A DNA stretch of 64,000 bases, taken from NCBI GenBank assembly GCA_902760845.1, contig CACWHX010000001.1, forward strand, positions 30,738 through 94,737, read 5' to 3'. Shown one piece after another: positions 1 to 7,600 of the stretch. The DNA comes from Oscillospiraceae bacterium (GTDB lineage Bacteria > Bacillota > Clostridia > Oscillospirales > Oscillospiraceae). How positions within the stretch are numbered: the first letter of the stretch is position 1; every line of letters begins with the position of its first letter. Position numbers and translations under genes: made by a program. Below the pieces are notes generated by a model that saw only the letters and a program-made list of their open reading frames with translations, did not search any database and was not told the origin of the DNA.

Positions 1-1314
1 GGATATAAAATCGCGCTGATCTCGCTCGGCTGTCCGAAAAATCAGGTGAACAGCGAGCAGATGCTCTATCTGCTCGATCAGGCCGGGCACACGCTCGCTG
101 GCGACCCCGCGGGCTGCGACGTGGCCATCGTGAACACCTGCGGCTTCATCGACAGCGCGAAGAGCGAGGCCATCGACCACATTCTTGCGCTGGCCGAGCT
201 GAAGCAGGCGGGCAAGCTGAAAAAAATCCTCGTCGCGGGCTGTCTCTCCCAGCGGTATAAGGACGAGATTTCGCAGGAGCTGCCGGAGGTGGACGGGATG
301 CTCGGCACGGGCAGCTACGGCGCCGTCTGCGCGGCGGTGGACGCCGTGATGCGCGGCGAGAGGCCGCTGCTGTTTGCCGATCAGAACGGCCCCATTGAGG
401 AGATCGGACGCGCGGTGTCCACCGGCCCCGGCTGGGCGTATCTCCGCATTGCCGAGGGGTGCGACAACTGGTGCGCGTTCTGCGCGATTCCGGCCATCCG
501 CGGCAGATATCGCAGCCGCTCGGAGGACGCCATCCTCGCCGAGGCGCGAACGCTCGCGAGCCAGGGTGTGAAGGAACTCATCGTCATCGCGCAGGACATC
601 ACGCGCTGGGGGCAGGAGCTCTACGGCAGGCCCAGTCTCGCGCGGCTGCTGAAGCAGCTCGTGCGGATCGACGGCATCGAATGGATTCGCCTGCACTACC
701 TCTACCCCGACGCCTTTGACGACGAGCTGATCGACGTCATCGCGCGGGAGGACAAGATCGTGAAGTATCTGGACATTCCGCTCCAGCACATCGACGACGA
801 GATTCTCCGGCGCATGAATCGGCGCGGCACCGGCGGCGAGATTCGCGCCCTGATCCGCACGCTGCGCGCGCGCATCCCCGGCGTGGTGCTGCGCACGAGC
901 CTGATTACGGGCCTGCCCGGCGAGGGCGAGGCGGAGTTTGAAGCGCTCTGCGCGTGGCTGCGCGAGGCGCGGCTGGAGCGCGTGGGCGTGTTTCCGTTCT
1001 CCCCGGAGGAGGGCACGCCGGCGGCGGCGATGACCGACCGCTGCGACGCGGACGAGGCGCAGCGCCGCGCGGGGCTGATCCTCGACCTGCAGGCGCGGAT
1101 CATGGACGATTACAACGCCGCATGCGTCGGGAAGACGATGCGCGTGCTGTGCGAGGCGGCGGCGAAAAGCGGCCTGCGCGTCGGGCGCACGTTCGCCGAT
1201 TCTCCGGAGATCGACGGCAAGGTGTATTTCACCGGCACGGCGACGCCCGGCGACTTCGCGGACGTGATCATCACCGGCGTGGAGGACGGCGAGCTGTCCG
1301 GCCGGCAAATTTGA
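1..1314 (+). CDS. rimO: Ribosomal protein S12 methylthiotransferase RimO, 5' end cut off by the window
   Basis: Radical-SAM enzyme that methylthiolates a conserved aspartate of ribosomal protein S12. The reading frame is open from base 1 (GYKIALISLGCPKNQVNSEQ), so the true start lies upstream of the window. The first cluster-binding cysteines are visible in LGCPKNQ, NTCGFI and VAGCLS (N-terminal UPF0004/MTTase domain). The radical-SAM motif CxxxCxxC reads CDNWCAFC, and a TRAM-like C-terminal domain follows. MiaB is the main paralogue, but the CDNWCAFCAIP form and overall sequence fit RimO better. It ends 19 bases before the pgsA start and is probably co-transcribed with it. Confidence 0.9.
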   Translation, partial: GYKIALISLGCPKNQVNSEQMLYLLDQAGHTLAGDPAGCDVAIVNTCGFIDSAKSEAIDHILALAELKQAGKLKKILVAGCLSQRYKDEISQELPEVDGMLGTGSYGAVCAAVDAVMRGERPLLFADQNGPIEEIGRAVSTGPGWAYLRIAEGCDNWCAFCAIPAIRGRYRSRSEDAILAEARTLASQGVKELIVIAQDITRWGQELYGRPSLARLLKQLVRIDGIEWIRLHYLYPDAFDDELIDVIAREDKIVKYLDIPLQHIDDEILRRMNRRGTGGEIRALIRTLRARIPGVVLRTSLITGLPGEGEAEFEALCAWLREARLERVGVFPFSPEEGTPAAAMTDRCDADEAQRRAGLILDLQARIMDDYNAACVGKTMRVLCEAAAKSGLRVGRTFADSPEIDGKVYFTGTATPGDFADVIITGVEDGELSGRQI

Positions 1315-1333
1315 AAGTGAGGCAATGGGAAGC

Positions 1334-1867
1334 ATGACGACTGCAAACAAAATTACGATCTTCCGGTTTTTGCTCGTGCCGGTGCTGGTGGTGCTGATGT
1401 ATCTGGATTTCCCGGGGCATATGTACTGGGCGCTGGGCGTGTTTATCCTCGCGAGCATGAGCGATTTTGCCGACGGCTACATCGCGCGGCATTACAACCA
1501 GGTGTCAGACTTCGGCAAATTCATGGACCCGCTGGCGGACAAGGTCCTCGTCGTGGCGGCGATGATGCTGTTTGTCGAGCAGGGCTATATGCCCGGCTGG
1601 GCGCTGCTGATCGTCGTGACGCGGGAGCTCGCCGTGACGGGGCTGCGCCTCGTCGCCGTGGACAACGGCCGCGTAATCGCCGCGGCGTGGTCCGGCAAGA
1701 TCAAGACCACCGCCACCATGCTCGGCATCATTCTCATGATGGCCTTCGGCATCCCGCAGGACATCGCGTGGCTCAACACCGCATGCTGGGTCATCATCGT
1801 GGCGACAACCGTCTACTCCGGCGCGGAATACTTCGTGAAGAACAAGGATGTGCTGCGATTTCAATAA
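1334..1867 (+). CDS. pgsA: CDP-diacylglycerol--glycerol-3-phosphate 3-phosphatidyltransferase
   Basis: Membrane enzyme that makes phosphatidylglycerophosphate, the first committed step to phosphatidylglycerol and cardiolipin. The CDP-alcohol phosphatidyltransferase motif D-x2-DG-x2-AR-x8-G-x3-D-x3-D is complete at residues 44-69 (DFADGYIAR ... GKFMDPLAD). Several hydrophobic helices span the remaining length, and the 177 residues are normal for the family. An in-frame ATG at 1325 is possible, but the downstream ATG at 1334 gives the usual family N-terminus (MTTANKITIFRF) and lies 11 bases after GAGG. rimO-pgsA neighbourhoods are common in Firmicutes. Confidence 0.92.
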   Translation: MTTANKITIFRFLLVPVLVVLMYLDFPGHMYWALGVFILASMSDFADGYIARHYNQVSDFGKFMDPLADKVLVVAAMMLFVEQGYMPGWALLIVVTRELAVTGLRLVAVDNGRVIAAAWSGKIKTTATMLGIILMMAFGIPQDIAWLNTACWVIIVATTVYSGAEYFVKNKDVLRFQ

Positions 1868-1876
1868 GCAAAAAAA

Positions 1877-1912
1877 CGACTCGCTGCAGATTTACAGCGA
1901 GTCGGTTTTGTT
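1877..1912. terminator. Bidirectional intrinsic terminator between pgsA and the XRE gene
   Basis: A perfect 10-bp stem (1877-1886 with 1895-1904) and an 8-base loop. It is followed on the plus strand by GTTTTGTT and on the minus strand by a run of seven Ts. It serves pgsA on one strand and the XRE regulator on the other, whose stop codon lies inside the loop. Confidence 0.85.
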
Positions 1913-2260
1913 GGATTCCACGCTTCGCAGCAGCTCCTCCGGGGAGACGCCGAACAGCGCTGCCAGCGCAAAGAGATTCGACGTGCTCGGGTCGGACGCG
2001 CCGTTTTCCCATTTTGACACCGCCTGCCGGCTGACGCCCAGCGACTCCGCCACGAACTCCTGTGTCATGCCGCAGGCCATGCGATGCTCTTTGATGACCC
2101 GTCCGAGGTTCATTTTGACCTCCTGTTTCTCCGCGCGAACCTCGCCAGACCCGAGATACTTGCGCAGCGCCCGCACGATCAGCACGATCAGATAGACAGA
2201 CAGCGCCAGAGCGCCCAGCCCCAGCAGCGTTGCCGGGACAATATGGGGCCCAATCGCCAC
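1892..2260 (-). CDS. Membrane-anchored XRE-family helix-turn-helix regulator
   Basis: Predicted DNA-binding protein of 122 residues. The N-terminus has one hydrophobic segment (about residues 6-27, ATLLGLGALALSVYLIVLIV) followed by basic residues, so the rest should be cytoplasmic. The C-terminal 65 residues are a Cro/C1-type helix-turn-helix (GMTQEFVAESLGVSRQAVSKWE). The GTG start at 2260 is chosen because AGGAGG lies 8 bases upstream; an earlier in-frame ATG has no ribosome site. XRE proteins are usually soluble, and a transmembrane helix placed before the DNA-binding domain is uncommon. The target and signal are unknown. It converges with pgsA and shares its terminator. Confidence 0.75.
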   Translation of the reverse strand: MAIGPHIVPATLLGLGALALSVYLIVLIVRALRKYLGSGEVRAEKQEVKMNLGRVIKEHRMACGMTQEFVAESLGVSRQAVSKWENGASDPSTSNLFALAALFGVSPEELLRSVESNKTDSL

Positions 2261-2320
2261 TCGCCCCACCTCCTTTCTGCCTGCAGCATAGCAAAAAAAA
2301 CCGCTTTCCGCCACCAACTA

Positions 2321-2350
2321 CCGCGCAACTTTTGGTTGCGCGGCTTTTTC
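2321..2350. terminator. Hairpin after the LysR gene; its T-run is on the plus strand
   Basis: A perfect 9-bp GC-rich stem (2321-2329 with 2335-2343) directly beyond the stop of the minus-strand LysR gene. The T-run (CTTTTTC) is on the plus strand, where no gene precedes it. On the minus strand no T-run follows. It probably ends or protects the LysR transcript, but the orientation is not the textbook one. Confidence 0.4.
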
Positions 2351-3230
2351 AATTTGTTTCCGTCCGCGTCAGGCGCTTTGCCGCGTATTGTACGAATCTC
2401 CGCACCGCCGGGGCGGCGTTTTCCAGCGACGGCAGGAGCATGCCCAGCGTGATATGCTGCGGCGGGTCGAGCGGAAGCAGCGCGATGTCGCAATCGTGGC
2501 CCCGCGTGACCAGCTCATTCATCACGCTGATGCCCAGCCCGCTCTCCACCATGGCGAGCACTGAAATGCCGCTCACGGTCGAAAGCACGACGTTCGGCTC
2601 GATGCCATGGGCGTGGAGCATGGCTATTGCGTCCTCGTCCCAGCCGCGCCCGCCCATGATGAACCGCTCCTCCCGGCAGCGCTCCAGCGGATAGCTGCGC
2701 GCGTGTGCCAGCGGATGCGACCGCGGCAGAAGCGCAAGCATCGGGTCCTCCGCCAGCGGCAGCCAGTCGCCCGGCAGACTGTCGTCGCCGCCGATGAATC
2801 CCACATCGACCTCCCCGGCGCCCAGCCACGCTATGATTTCCCGCCGCTCACCCTCGCGCACCTGGATGGAAATGTCCGGATAGGCGCCGCTGAATTCCCG
2901 CAGCACCCCGGGCAGATACTGCATCGCCATGCTTGGATAGGTCGCGATGCGAATGCTGCCGATCCGCAGATCGTTTACCTCCGCCGCCAGCTGGCGGATG
3001 CGGTCCTCCCCGTTCAGAAAGGCGCGCACCGCCGGAAGCAGCGTCTCCCCCGCCGGCGTCAGCGTCACGCCCCGCTGGGTCCGGCGCAGGAGCTTCAGCT
3101 CCAGGTCCCGCTCCAGCGCGGCGACGAGCTGGCTCACGCCCGACGGCGTATAGTGCAGCGCCTCCGCCGCCGCGGTGAAGCTGCCGCCCTCCGCCGCCGC
3201 CAGAAACGCCCGGCATCTCGCGCTCTCCAT
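2349..3230 (-). CDS. LysR-family transcriptional regulator
   Basis: Full-length LysR-type regulator of 293 residues. It has an N-terminal winged helix (FLAAAEGGSFTAAAEALHYT, then SGVSQLVAALERDL) and a periplasmic-binding-protein-like effector domain from about residue 90 (RIATYPSMAMQYLPGVLREF). The ATG at 3230 lies 6 bases after AGGAGG. The ATG at 3236 would touch the ribosome site, so it is less likely. The effector is not recognisable from sequence. The gene is divergent from the small membrane protein/csaA pair, which is a typical arrangement for its target, and a T-N11-A dyad lies just upstream of its start. Confidence 0.85.
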   Translation of the reverse strand: MESARCRAFLAAAEGGSFTAAAEALHYTPSGVSQLVAALERDLELKLLRRTQRGVTLTPAGETLLPAVRAFLNGEDRIRQLAAEVNDLRIGSIRIATYPSMAMQYLPGVLREFSGAYPDISIQVREGERREIIAWLGAGEVDVGFIGGDDSLPGDWLPLAEDPMLALLPRSHPLAHARSYPLERCREERFIMGGRGWDEDAIAMLHAHGIEPNVVLSTVSGISVLAMVESGLGISVMNELVTRGHDCDIALLPLDPPQHITLGMLLPSLENAAPAVRRFVQYAAKRLTRTETN

Positions 3231-3244
3231 ATGCATCCTCCTGC

Positions 3245-3261
3245 TTTAAGCAATACTTAAA
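3245..3261. promoter_or_regulatory. Candidate LysR operator
   Basis: The dyad TTTAAG-CAATA-CTTAAA contains the T-N11-A pattern known for LysR-type binding sites. It lies 15 bases upstream of the LysR start and about 29 bases upstream of a TATAAT (3290-3295) facing the small membrane protein gene. It could therefore control both directions. Confidence 0.45.
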
Positions 3262-3367
3262 ATAAACATTAGAATCGTTAGCTTTACTTTATAATAAACC
3301 TGTGTTATCTTCGTGTCAAGAAAGGGGCAGCAAAAACCCCGGAAAGTTTTTCAGGAGGTTGAACATC

Positions 3368-3607
3368 ATGAAACTGAATTCCGCAAAAGCCTGCATAACC
3401 ACCGCGCTTGTCTCGATCGCCGCCGTCGTCGTGTTCGCCTATCTGTGGTGCACGCTTACCGGCACGATTTCCGGCATCTTCTGCGCCGCGACGCTCGTGT
3501 TCGCCGCTCTGTTTGTGTATGCCGTGAACAAGCTCTCCACCCGCGCGGCCGCCGTGGAGCAATTCCCGAACGGCAGGCGCACGGCGAAGGGACGGAATGC
3601 CGCATGA
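3368..3607 (+). CDS. Small membrane protein of unknown function
   Basis: A 79-residue protein with two hydrophobic helices (about residues 9-30 and 34-54) joined by a very short turn, then a basic tail. No family is recognised. The ATG at 3368 follows AGGAGG (3353-3358) by 9 bases. A TATAAT at 3290-3295 could drive it, though no good -35 box precedes it. Its stop codon overlaps the start of the csaA-like gene (ATGA), so the two are probably translated together. It lies divergent from the LysR regulator. Confidence 0.65.
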   Translation: MKLNSAKACITTALVSIAAVVVFAYLWCTLTGTISGIFCAATLVFAALFVYAVNKLSTRAAAVEQFPNGRRTAKGRNAA

Positions 3608-3945
3608 GCGAAGCTGCAGCCACCTTCGACGATTTTCTGAAGCTGGACATTCGCGTGGGCACGATCATCGACGCGCGCGTCTTCGAGAAGGCGCGGCGGC
3701 CGGCCTATCAGCTGGAGGTCGATTTCGGCGAGGCGCTCGGCGTGAAGCGCTCCTCGGCGCAGATCACAGAGCACTACGCCCCCGAAGAGCTGGTCGGCAA
3801 GCAGGTGCTCGCGGTCGTGAATTTCCCGCCGCGGCAGATTGCGAATTTCTTCTCCGAGGTCCTGGTCCTCGGCACCTACAGCGAGGGCGGCGTCGTGCTC
3901 ATCACGCCCGATAAGCCCGTGAAAAACGGCGACAAGCTGGGGTAA
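3604..3945 (+). CDS. csaA: CsaA-like tRNA-binding domain protein
   Basis: A stand-alone OB-fold tRNA-binding domain (113 residues), the fold also found at the C-terminus of methionyl-tRNA synthetase. CsaA proteins bind tRNA and have been described as secretion-linked chaperones in Bacillus. Typical family residues are visible in DIRVGTIIDARVFEKARRPAY, KRSSAQIT and VVNFPPRQIANFFSEVLVLG. The start overlaps the preceding stop as ATGA, and no strong ribosome site of its own is seen, which suggests coupling to the upstream membrane protein. Confidence 0.85.
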   Translation: MSEAAATFDDFLKLDIRVGTIIDARVFEKARRPAYQLEVDFGEALGVKRSSAQITEHYAPEELVGKQVLAVVNFPPRQIANFFSEVLVLGTYSEGGVVLITPDKPVKNGDKLG

Positions 3946-3985
3946 AAAACCACCATCCGCGTTTCCACCATTTCCATTTTTCCAA

Positions 3986-4021
3986 GAGACCCGGGGCGGA
4001 CTTCCACCTGCTCCGGGTCTC
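3986..4021. terminator. Hairpin downstream of the csaA-like gene
   Basis: A 9-bp stem GAGACCCGG/CCGGGTCTC (3986-3994 with 4013-4021) with an 18-base loop. No clear T-run follows, so termination strength is uncertain. Confidence 0.4.
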
Positions 4022-4058
4022 AATCTATAAGCATGGCGTCTGCCGCCGGCGCGCACGG

Positions 4059-4087
4059 TTGACAGGGGGCGCGGCGTGTGCTAAACT
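4059..4087 (+). promoter_or_regulatory. Sigma-A promoter of the cysS T-box leader
   Basis: TTGACA (4059-4064), a 17-base spacer and TAAACT (4082-4087). It is placed correctly to start a transcript at about 4094 that contains the whole T-box leader. Confidence 0.8.
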
Positions 4088-4093
4088 ATGTCA

Positions 4094-4340
4094 TCGGCAA
4101 GGAACGGGAAGAGTACGCCCACGGACGCGGCACAGAGAGGCTCCTCACAGGCTGGAAGGGAGCCGCCGGCGCGGGGCGGAACGTGCGCCCCGGAGCCGCG
4201 GCGGGAGGAAATGCCCGCCCGCGCGCACTGCGTTATCGGTGCGGCCGCGCCACGCGCGGCGGAGTGATAAACGAGAGTGGAACCGCGAAAAAGCTTCGCC
4301 TCTCGCGCCGTGCGGCGCGGGAGGCTTCTTTCATCTCTTT
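4094..4340 (+). promoter_or_regulatory. Cysteine-specific T-box riboswitch
   Basis: The leader senses uncharged tRNA-Cys and lets cysS transcription proceed. The stem I landmarks are present: a GAGTA element near 4110, the AGAGAG motif near 4134-4139, GCTGGAAGG near 4151-4159, and GAACGTGC with the specifier codon TGC (Cys) at 4184-4186. The T-box proper, AGTGGAACCGCG, is at 4276-4287. It is followed by a terminator with a 13-bp arm (4298-4310 with 4313-4325, one G-T pair) and a T-rich tail. The TGC specifier agrees with the downstream cysteinyl-tRNA synthetase. Confidence 0.93.
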
Positions 4341-4379
4341 CTTTCGTATTCCGTATCATCTTTTCAAGGAGGCAGCCCC

Positions 4380-5786
4380 ATGAAGCTTTACAACACGATG
4401 ACCATGCAAAAGGAGGAATTTGTCCCGATCGAGCCGGGTAAGGTCCGGATGTATGCCTGCGGGCCGACGGTGTATAACTTCATCCATGTCGGCAACGCGC
4501 GCCCGCTCATCATGTTCGACGCGCTGCGCCGCTATCTGGAGTACCGCGGCTATGACGTGACGTTCGTGCAGAACTTCACGGACGTGGACGACAAGATCAT
4601 CAACCGCGCAAACGAAGAGGGCATCCCGAGCGACGAGGTCGCAAAAAAGTATATCGACGAATACTTCACCGACGCGCGCGCGCTTGGCGTCCGCGAGGCG
4701 ACAGTGCACCCCAAGGCCACGGAGAATATCCAGCCGATCATTGATCTCATCACCACCCTCATCGACAAGGGCTATGCCTACGAAGTGGAGGGCGACGTGT
4801 ATTACCGCACGCTGAAATTCAAGGACTACGGCAAGCTCAGCCATCAGCCGATCGAGGACCTGCAGTCCGGCGCGCGCATCGACGTGAACGACATTAAGGA
4901 AAATCCGCTTGATTTCGCGCTGTGGAAGGCCGCCAAGCCCGGCGAGCCGTACTGGGATTCCCCGTGGGGCCACGGCCGCCCCGGCTGGCACATCGAGTGC
5001 TCGGCCATGTCCAACCGCTATCTCGGCAAAACCATCGACATTCACTGCGGCGGCAGCGACCTGGCCTTCCCCCACCATGAAAACGAAATCGCGCAGTCCG
5101 AGGCCGCGAACGGCTGCAAATTCGTCAACTACTGGCTGCACAACGGCTTTATCAACATCGACAACAAGAAGATGTCCAAGTCGCTCGGCAACTTCTTCAC
5201 CGTGCGCGAGGCGGCGGACGCCTACGGCTATGACTGCATCCGCATGTTCATGCTCATGAGCCACTACCGCAGCCCGCTGAACTACTCCGGCGAGATCCTC
5301 ATGCAGGCCAGGGCCGCGCTGGAGCGGCTGCGCACCGCGAAGAGCAATCTGGATTTCTTCGCCGCGAACGGGCGCGACGGCGCGCTGTCAGACGACGAGG
5401 CCGCCTTCGCGGAGGGGCTCGGCCGGTATCGTGAGAAATTCATCGCGGTGATGGACGACGACTTCAACACCGCCGACGCGATTTCCGTCATCTTTGAGAT
5501 GGTGCGCGAGATCAACACCGCCGTCTCCCCCGCCGCGGACCCGACCAGGGCGCTGGCGGAGGCCTGCCGCAGCATCTTCCTGGAGCTGTGCGGCGTGCTG
5601 GGCATCCCCTTCGGCGACGACGCGCCCGACGGCGAGAGCGCGGAGATCGAGGCGAAAATCGCCGCGCGTCAGGCGGCGCGCAAGGCCAAGAACTGGGCCG
5701 AGGCCGACCGCATCCGCGACGAGCTGAAGGCGCAGGGCATCCTCCTGGAGGACACCCCGCAGGGTGTGAAGTGGAAGAAAATCTGA
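4380..5786 (+). CDS. cysS: Cysteinyl-tRNA synthetase
   Basis: Class I aminoacyl-tRNA synthetase of 468 residues that charges tRNA-Cys. The zinc/cysteine-binding Cys in YACGPTVYN starts the catalytic core, followed by the HIGH-like HVGN. Further zinc ligands lie in HIECSAMS and in FPHHENE, and the KMSKS loop is NKKMSKSLGN. The ATG at 4380 follows AAGGAGG by 7 bases; the open frame upstream is only the T-box leader. It is regulated by the T-box immediately upstream and ends in a terminator at 5850-5894. In this window it stands as a single-gene transcription unit. Confidence 0.97.
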   Translation: MKLYNTMTMQKEEFVPIEPGKVRMYACGPTVYNFIHVGNARPLIMFDALRRYLEYRGYDVTFVQNFTDVDDKIINRANEEGIPSDEVAKKYIDEYFTDARALGVREATVHPKATENIQPIIDLITTLIDKGYAYEVEGDVYYRTLKFKDYGKLSHQPIEDLQSGARIDVNDIKENPLDFALWKAAKPGEPYWDSPWGHGRPGWHIECSAMSNRYLGKTIDIHCGGSDLAFPHHENEIAQSEAANGCKFVNYWLHNGFINIDNKKMSKSLGNFFTVREAADAYGYDCIRMFMLMSHYRSPLNYSGEILMQARAALERLRTAKSNLDFFAANGRDGALSDDEAAFAEGLGRYREKFIAVMDDDFNTADAISVIFEMVREINTAVSPAADPTRALAEACRSIFLELCGVLGIPFGDDAPDGESAEIEAKIAARQAARKAKNWAEADRIRDELKAQGILLEDTPQGVKWKKI

Positions 5787-5800
5787 GCACACAACCAAAA

Positions 5801-5834
5801 ACCGCCCCACTTTGCGTTGACAAAGCGGGGCGGT
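5801..5834. repeat. Hairpin after cysS
   Basis: A 13-bp stem with one mismatch (5801-5814 with 5821-5834) just after the cysS stop. No T-run follows on the plus strand. It precedes the stronger terminator at 5850 and may block 3' exonucleases. Confidence 0.5.
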
Positions 5835-5840
5835 TCAGGC

Positions 5841-5894
5841 AAAAAAAGGCGCTGTCTCATTCGCCGAATCGGCTGAGATGAGGCAGCGTCTTTT
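5841..5894. terminator. Bidirectional terminator between cysS and abrB
   Basis: An 11-bp stem (5850-5860 with 5878-5888) followed by TCTTTT on the plus strand. On the minus strand it is followed by a run of seven Ts (5841-5847). It ends both cysS and the convergent abrB gene. Confidence 0.85.
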
Positions 5895-5908
5895 CCGTCT
5901 GTCGCGAA

Positions 5909-6154
5909 TCAGAGCTTGTCGTTCATCGCGCGGATACAATCCGGGCAGATGTTTCTGCCCTTGTAGTTGATGATGTCCTTGGCATTGTCGCAGAAAATGC
6001 ACGCAGGCTGATATTTGCGCAGGACAATGGATTCCCCGTCAACAAAAATCTCGATGCGGTCCTTTTCCTCGATGCCAAGGGTTCTTCTCAACTCGATCGG
6101 CAGCACGATGCGGCCAAGCTCGTCAACCTTGCGAACGATACCTGTAGACTTCAT
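5909..6154 (-). CDS. AbrB/SpoVT-type transition-state regulator with C-terminal cysteine pairs
   Basis: An 81-residue swapped-hairpin AbrB-fold DNA-binding protein (MKSTGIVRKVDELGRIVLP, then ELRRTLGI). AbrB-type proteins control entry into stationary phase and sporulation in Firmicutes. The C-terminal part carries two CxxC pairs (CIFC and CPDC), a form seen in clostridial AbrB proteins that may bind zinc. The start is the ATG at 6154, 8 bases after AAGGAGGG; the TTG two codons earlier lies too close to that site. It has its own promoter at 6228-6255 and faces away from spmA. Confidence 0.88.
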   Translation of the reverse strand: MKSTGIVRKVDELGRIVLPIELRRTLGIEEKDRIEIFVDGESIVLRKYQPACIFCDNAKDIINYKGRNICPDCIRAMNDKL

Positions 6155-6227
6155 TTTCAAGACCCTCCTTGCTAAAATAAACGGAATGCCCCCAAAACCG
6201 ACATTTTTCCCGTTATTTCTACATATT

Positions 6228-6255
6228 AGTATATTCGTTAAAGTGAAAAAGTCAA
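6228..6255 (-). promoter_or_regulatory. abrB promoter
   Basis: Minus strand: TTGACT (6250-6255), a 16-base spacer and TATACT (6228-6233). It lies about 75 bases upstream of the abrB start in a very AT-rich stretch. Confidence 0.65.
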
Positions 6256-6301
6256 TAATTTTTCGGTCTGAAATCGGAAATTTTTTTCTTTTCTACATTC
6301 T

Positions 6302-6330
6302 GCATATTTTGTGTAAAGAAATCATATAAA
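6302..6330 (+). promoter_or_regulatory. Sigma-E-type sporulation promoter of spmA
   Basis: GCATATT (6302-6308), a 14-base spacer and CATATAAA (6323-6330). This fits the mother-cell sigma-E consensus of Bacillus (KMATATT, 14-15 bases, CATACAMT). It lies about 40 bases upstream of the spmA start. Confidence 0.65.
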
Positions 6331-6368
6331 GTTTCTGTGAAAAATCACAGGATTTGGAGGGGTTTTTG

Positions 6369-6947
6369 TTGGAATTGTCGATAATTTGGGTTGGTATTCT
6401 GTTAGTTTCTTTACTTTTTGCCAGTTTTAGCGGGAAGACGGCAGCGGTCGGCGCGGCGGCAGCGGAGGGCGTGCAGCAGGCCGTAGAATTTTGTCTTTCC
6501 GTCGGCGGAATGATCTGTCTCTGGTCGGGTCTGATGGAGGTCATGCGCCGCAGCGGGCTGACGGCGCGGCTGTCCAGACTGCTGCGGCCGGTGCTGCTGC
6601 GTCTGTTTCCCGGCGCGGGTGCGCGCGCGGAGACGCTGGACGCGCTCTCCATGAACGTGAGCGCAAATCTTCTGGGGCTGGGAAACGCCGCGACCGCCGC
6701 CGGGCTGCGCGCGGCGCGGGAGATGGCGCGCGCGGCGGACGGCACCGTGGCAAGCGATGAGCTGTGCCGACTCGTCGTGCTGAACACCGCGTCCATTCAG
6801 CTGCTGCCGGTGACCATCGCCGCCGTGCGGGAATCCGCCGGGGCGGCCGTGCCCTATGACATTCTCCCCGCCGTGTGGATCACCTCCCTCTGCTCCGTCA
6901 CGGCGGGGCTGCTCGCGGCCGCGCTGCTGCGCCGCGTCTGGCGATGA
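6369..6947 (+). CDS. spmA: Spore maturation protein A
   Basis: Membrane protein of the nucleoside-recognition (Gate) family, needed with SpmB for dehydration of the spore core in Bacillus and Clostridium. The protein has 192 residues with several hydrophobic helices and the conserved region SANLLGLGNAATAAGLRA. The family tail LVVLNTASIQLLPVT is also present. The likely start is TTG at 6369, 6 bases after GGAGGGG; no ATG is placed better. Its last codon overlaps spmB by ATGA. The sigma-E promoter upstream fits mother-cell expression. Confidence 0.9.
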   Translation: MELSIIWVGILLVSLLFASFSGKTAAVGAAAAEGVQQAVEFCLSVGGMICLWSGLMEVMRRSGLTARLSRLLRPVLLRLFPGAGARAETLDALSMNVSANLLGLGNAATAAGLRAAREMARAADGTVASDELCRLVVLNTASIQLLPVTIAAVRESAGAAVPYDILPAVWITSLCSVTAGLLAAALLRRVWR

Positions 6948-7468
6948 GCGCGCTGCTGCAACTCACGGTGCCGCTGCTGCTCGCGGGCGTGGGTCTCTCC
7001 GCGCTGCTGCGCGGCACGGACGTGTTTTCCGCGCTCATCGACGGCGCGGCGGACGGGCTGAGGACCGTTCTGCGTCTGTTCCCGCCGCTGCTGATGCTGC
7101 TGCCCGCCGTGCGGATGCTGCGCGCCTCCGGCGCGCTCGACGCCTGCACCGCCCTGCTGACGCCGGCGCTGGAACGACTGGGCATCCCGCCGGAGACCAC
7201 CATCCTGATGCTGGTGCGGCCGCTCAGCGGCGGCGCGGCGCTGGCCGCGGCCTCCGAGCTGATCCGCGCGCACGGCGCGGACTCCCTCGTCGGGCGCACC
7301 GCCGCCGTGATGATGGGCTCGACCGAGACCACCTTCTACGTCGTCGCCGTCTACTTCGGCGCGTGCGGCATTCGCAAAAGCCGCTGGGCCATCCCGGCCG
7401 CTCTGTGCGCGGACGCGGTCGGCTTCTTCATGGCGGCGTGGGTCGTCCGGCGGCTCTGGTTCGCGTGA
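6944..7468 (+). CDS. spmB: Spore maturation protein B
   Basis: Partner of SpmA, 174 residues, same membrane family. Recognisable family parts are PLLLAGVGLSALLRGTDVFSA, RMLRASGALD, MLVRPLSGGAALA and the conserved GSTETTFYVVAVYFGA. The ATG at 6944 overlaps the spmA stop, so translation is coupled. No terminator follows immediately; the next one is at 7681-7709, about 210 bases further on. Confidence 0.92.
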   Translation: MSALLQLTVPLLLAGVGLSALLRGTDVFSALIDGAADGLRTVLRLFPPLLMLLPAVRMLRASGALDACTALLTPALERLGIPPETTILMLVRPLSGGAALAAASELIRAHGADSLVGRTAAVMMGSTETTFYVVAVYFGACGIRKSRWAIPAALCADAVGFFMAAWVVRRLWFA

Positions 7469-7565
7469 ATCCAAGCGCCGCCGTCAGGTTGAACAAGATC
7501 GGAACGACGCAATTGTTATTTTTATGTCAATTTCGTAGAATTCCAGAAAATCTGAAAAAATCCGC

Positions 7566-7594
7566 TTTACAAATGCAAAAACGTGTGGTATAAA
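7566..7594 (+). promoter_or_regulatory. Promoter in the spmB-bceR gap
   Basis: TTTACA (7566-7571), a 17-base spacer and TATAAA (7589-7594). No ORF follows before the terminator at 7681, so it would make a short non-coding RNA. Confidence 0.6.
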
Positions 7595-7600
7595 AGAACC

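Noticed and set aside
4215..4240. Alternative TGC as T-box specifier (in CACTGCGTT)
   Set aside because: The TGC at 4184-4186 sits in the GAACGTGC context expected for the specifier loop; the later one lies outside stem I.
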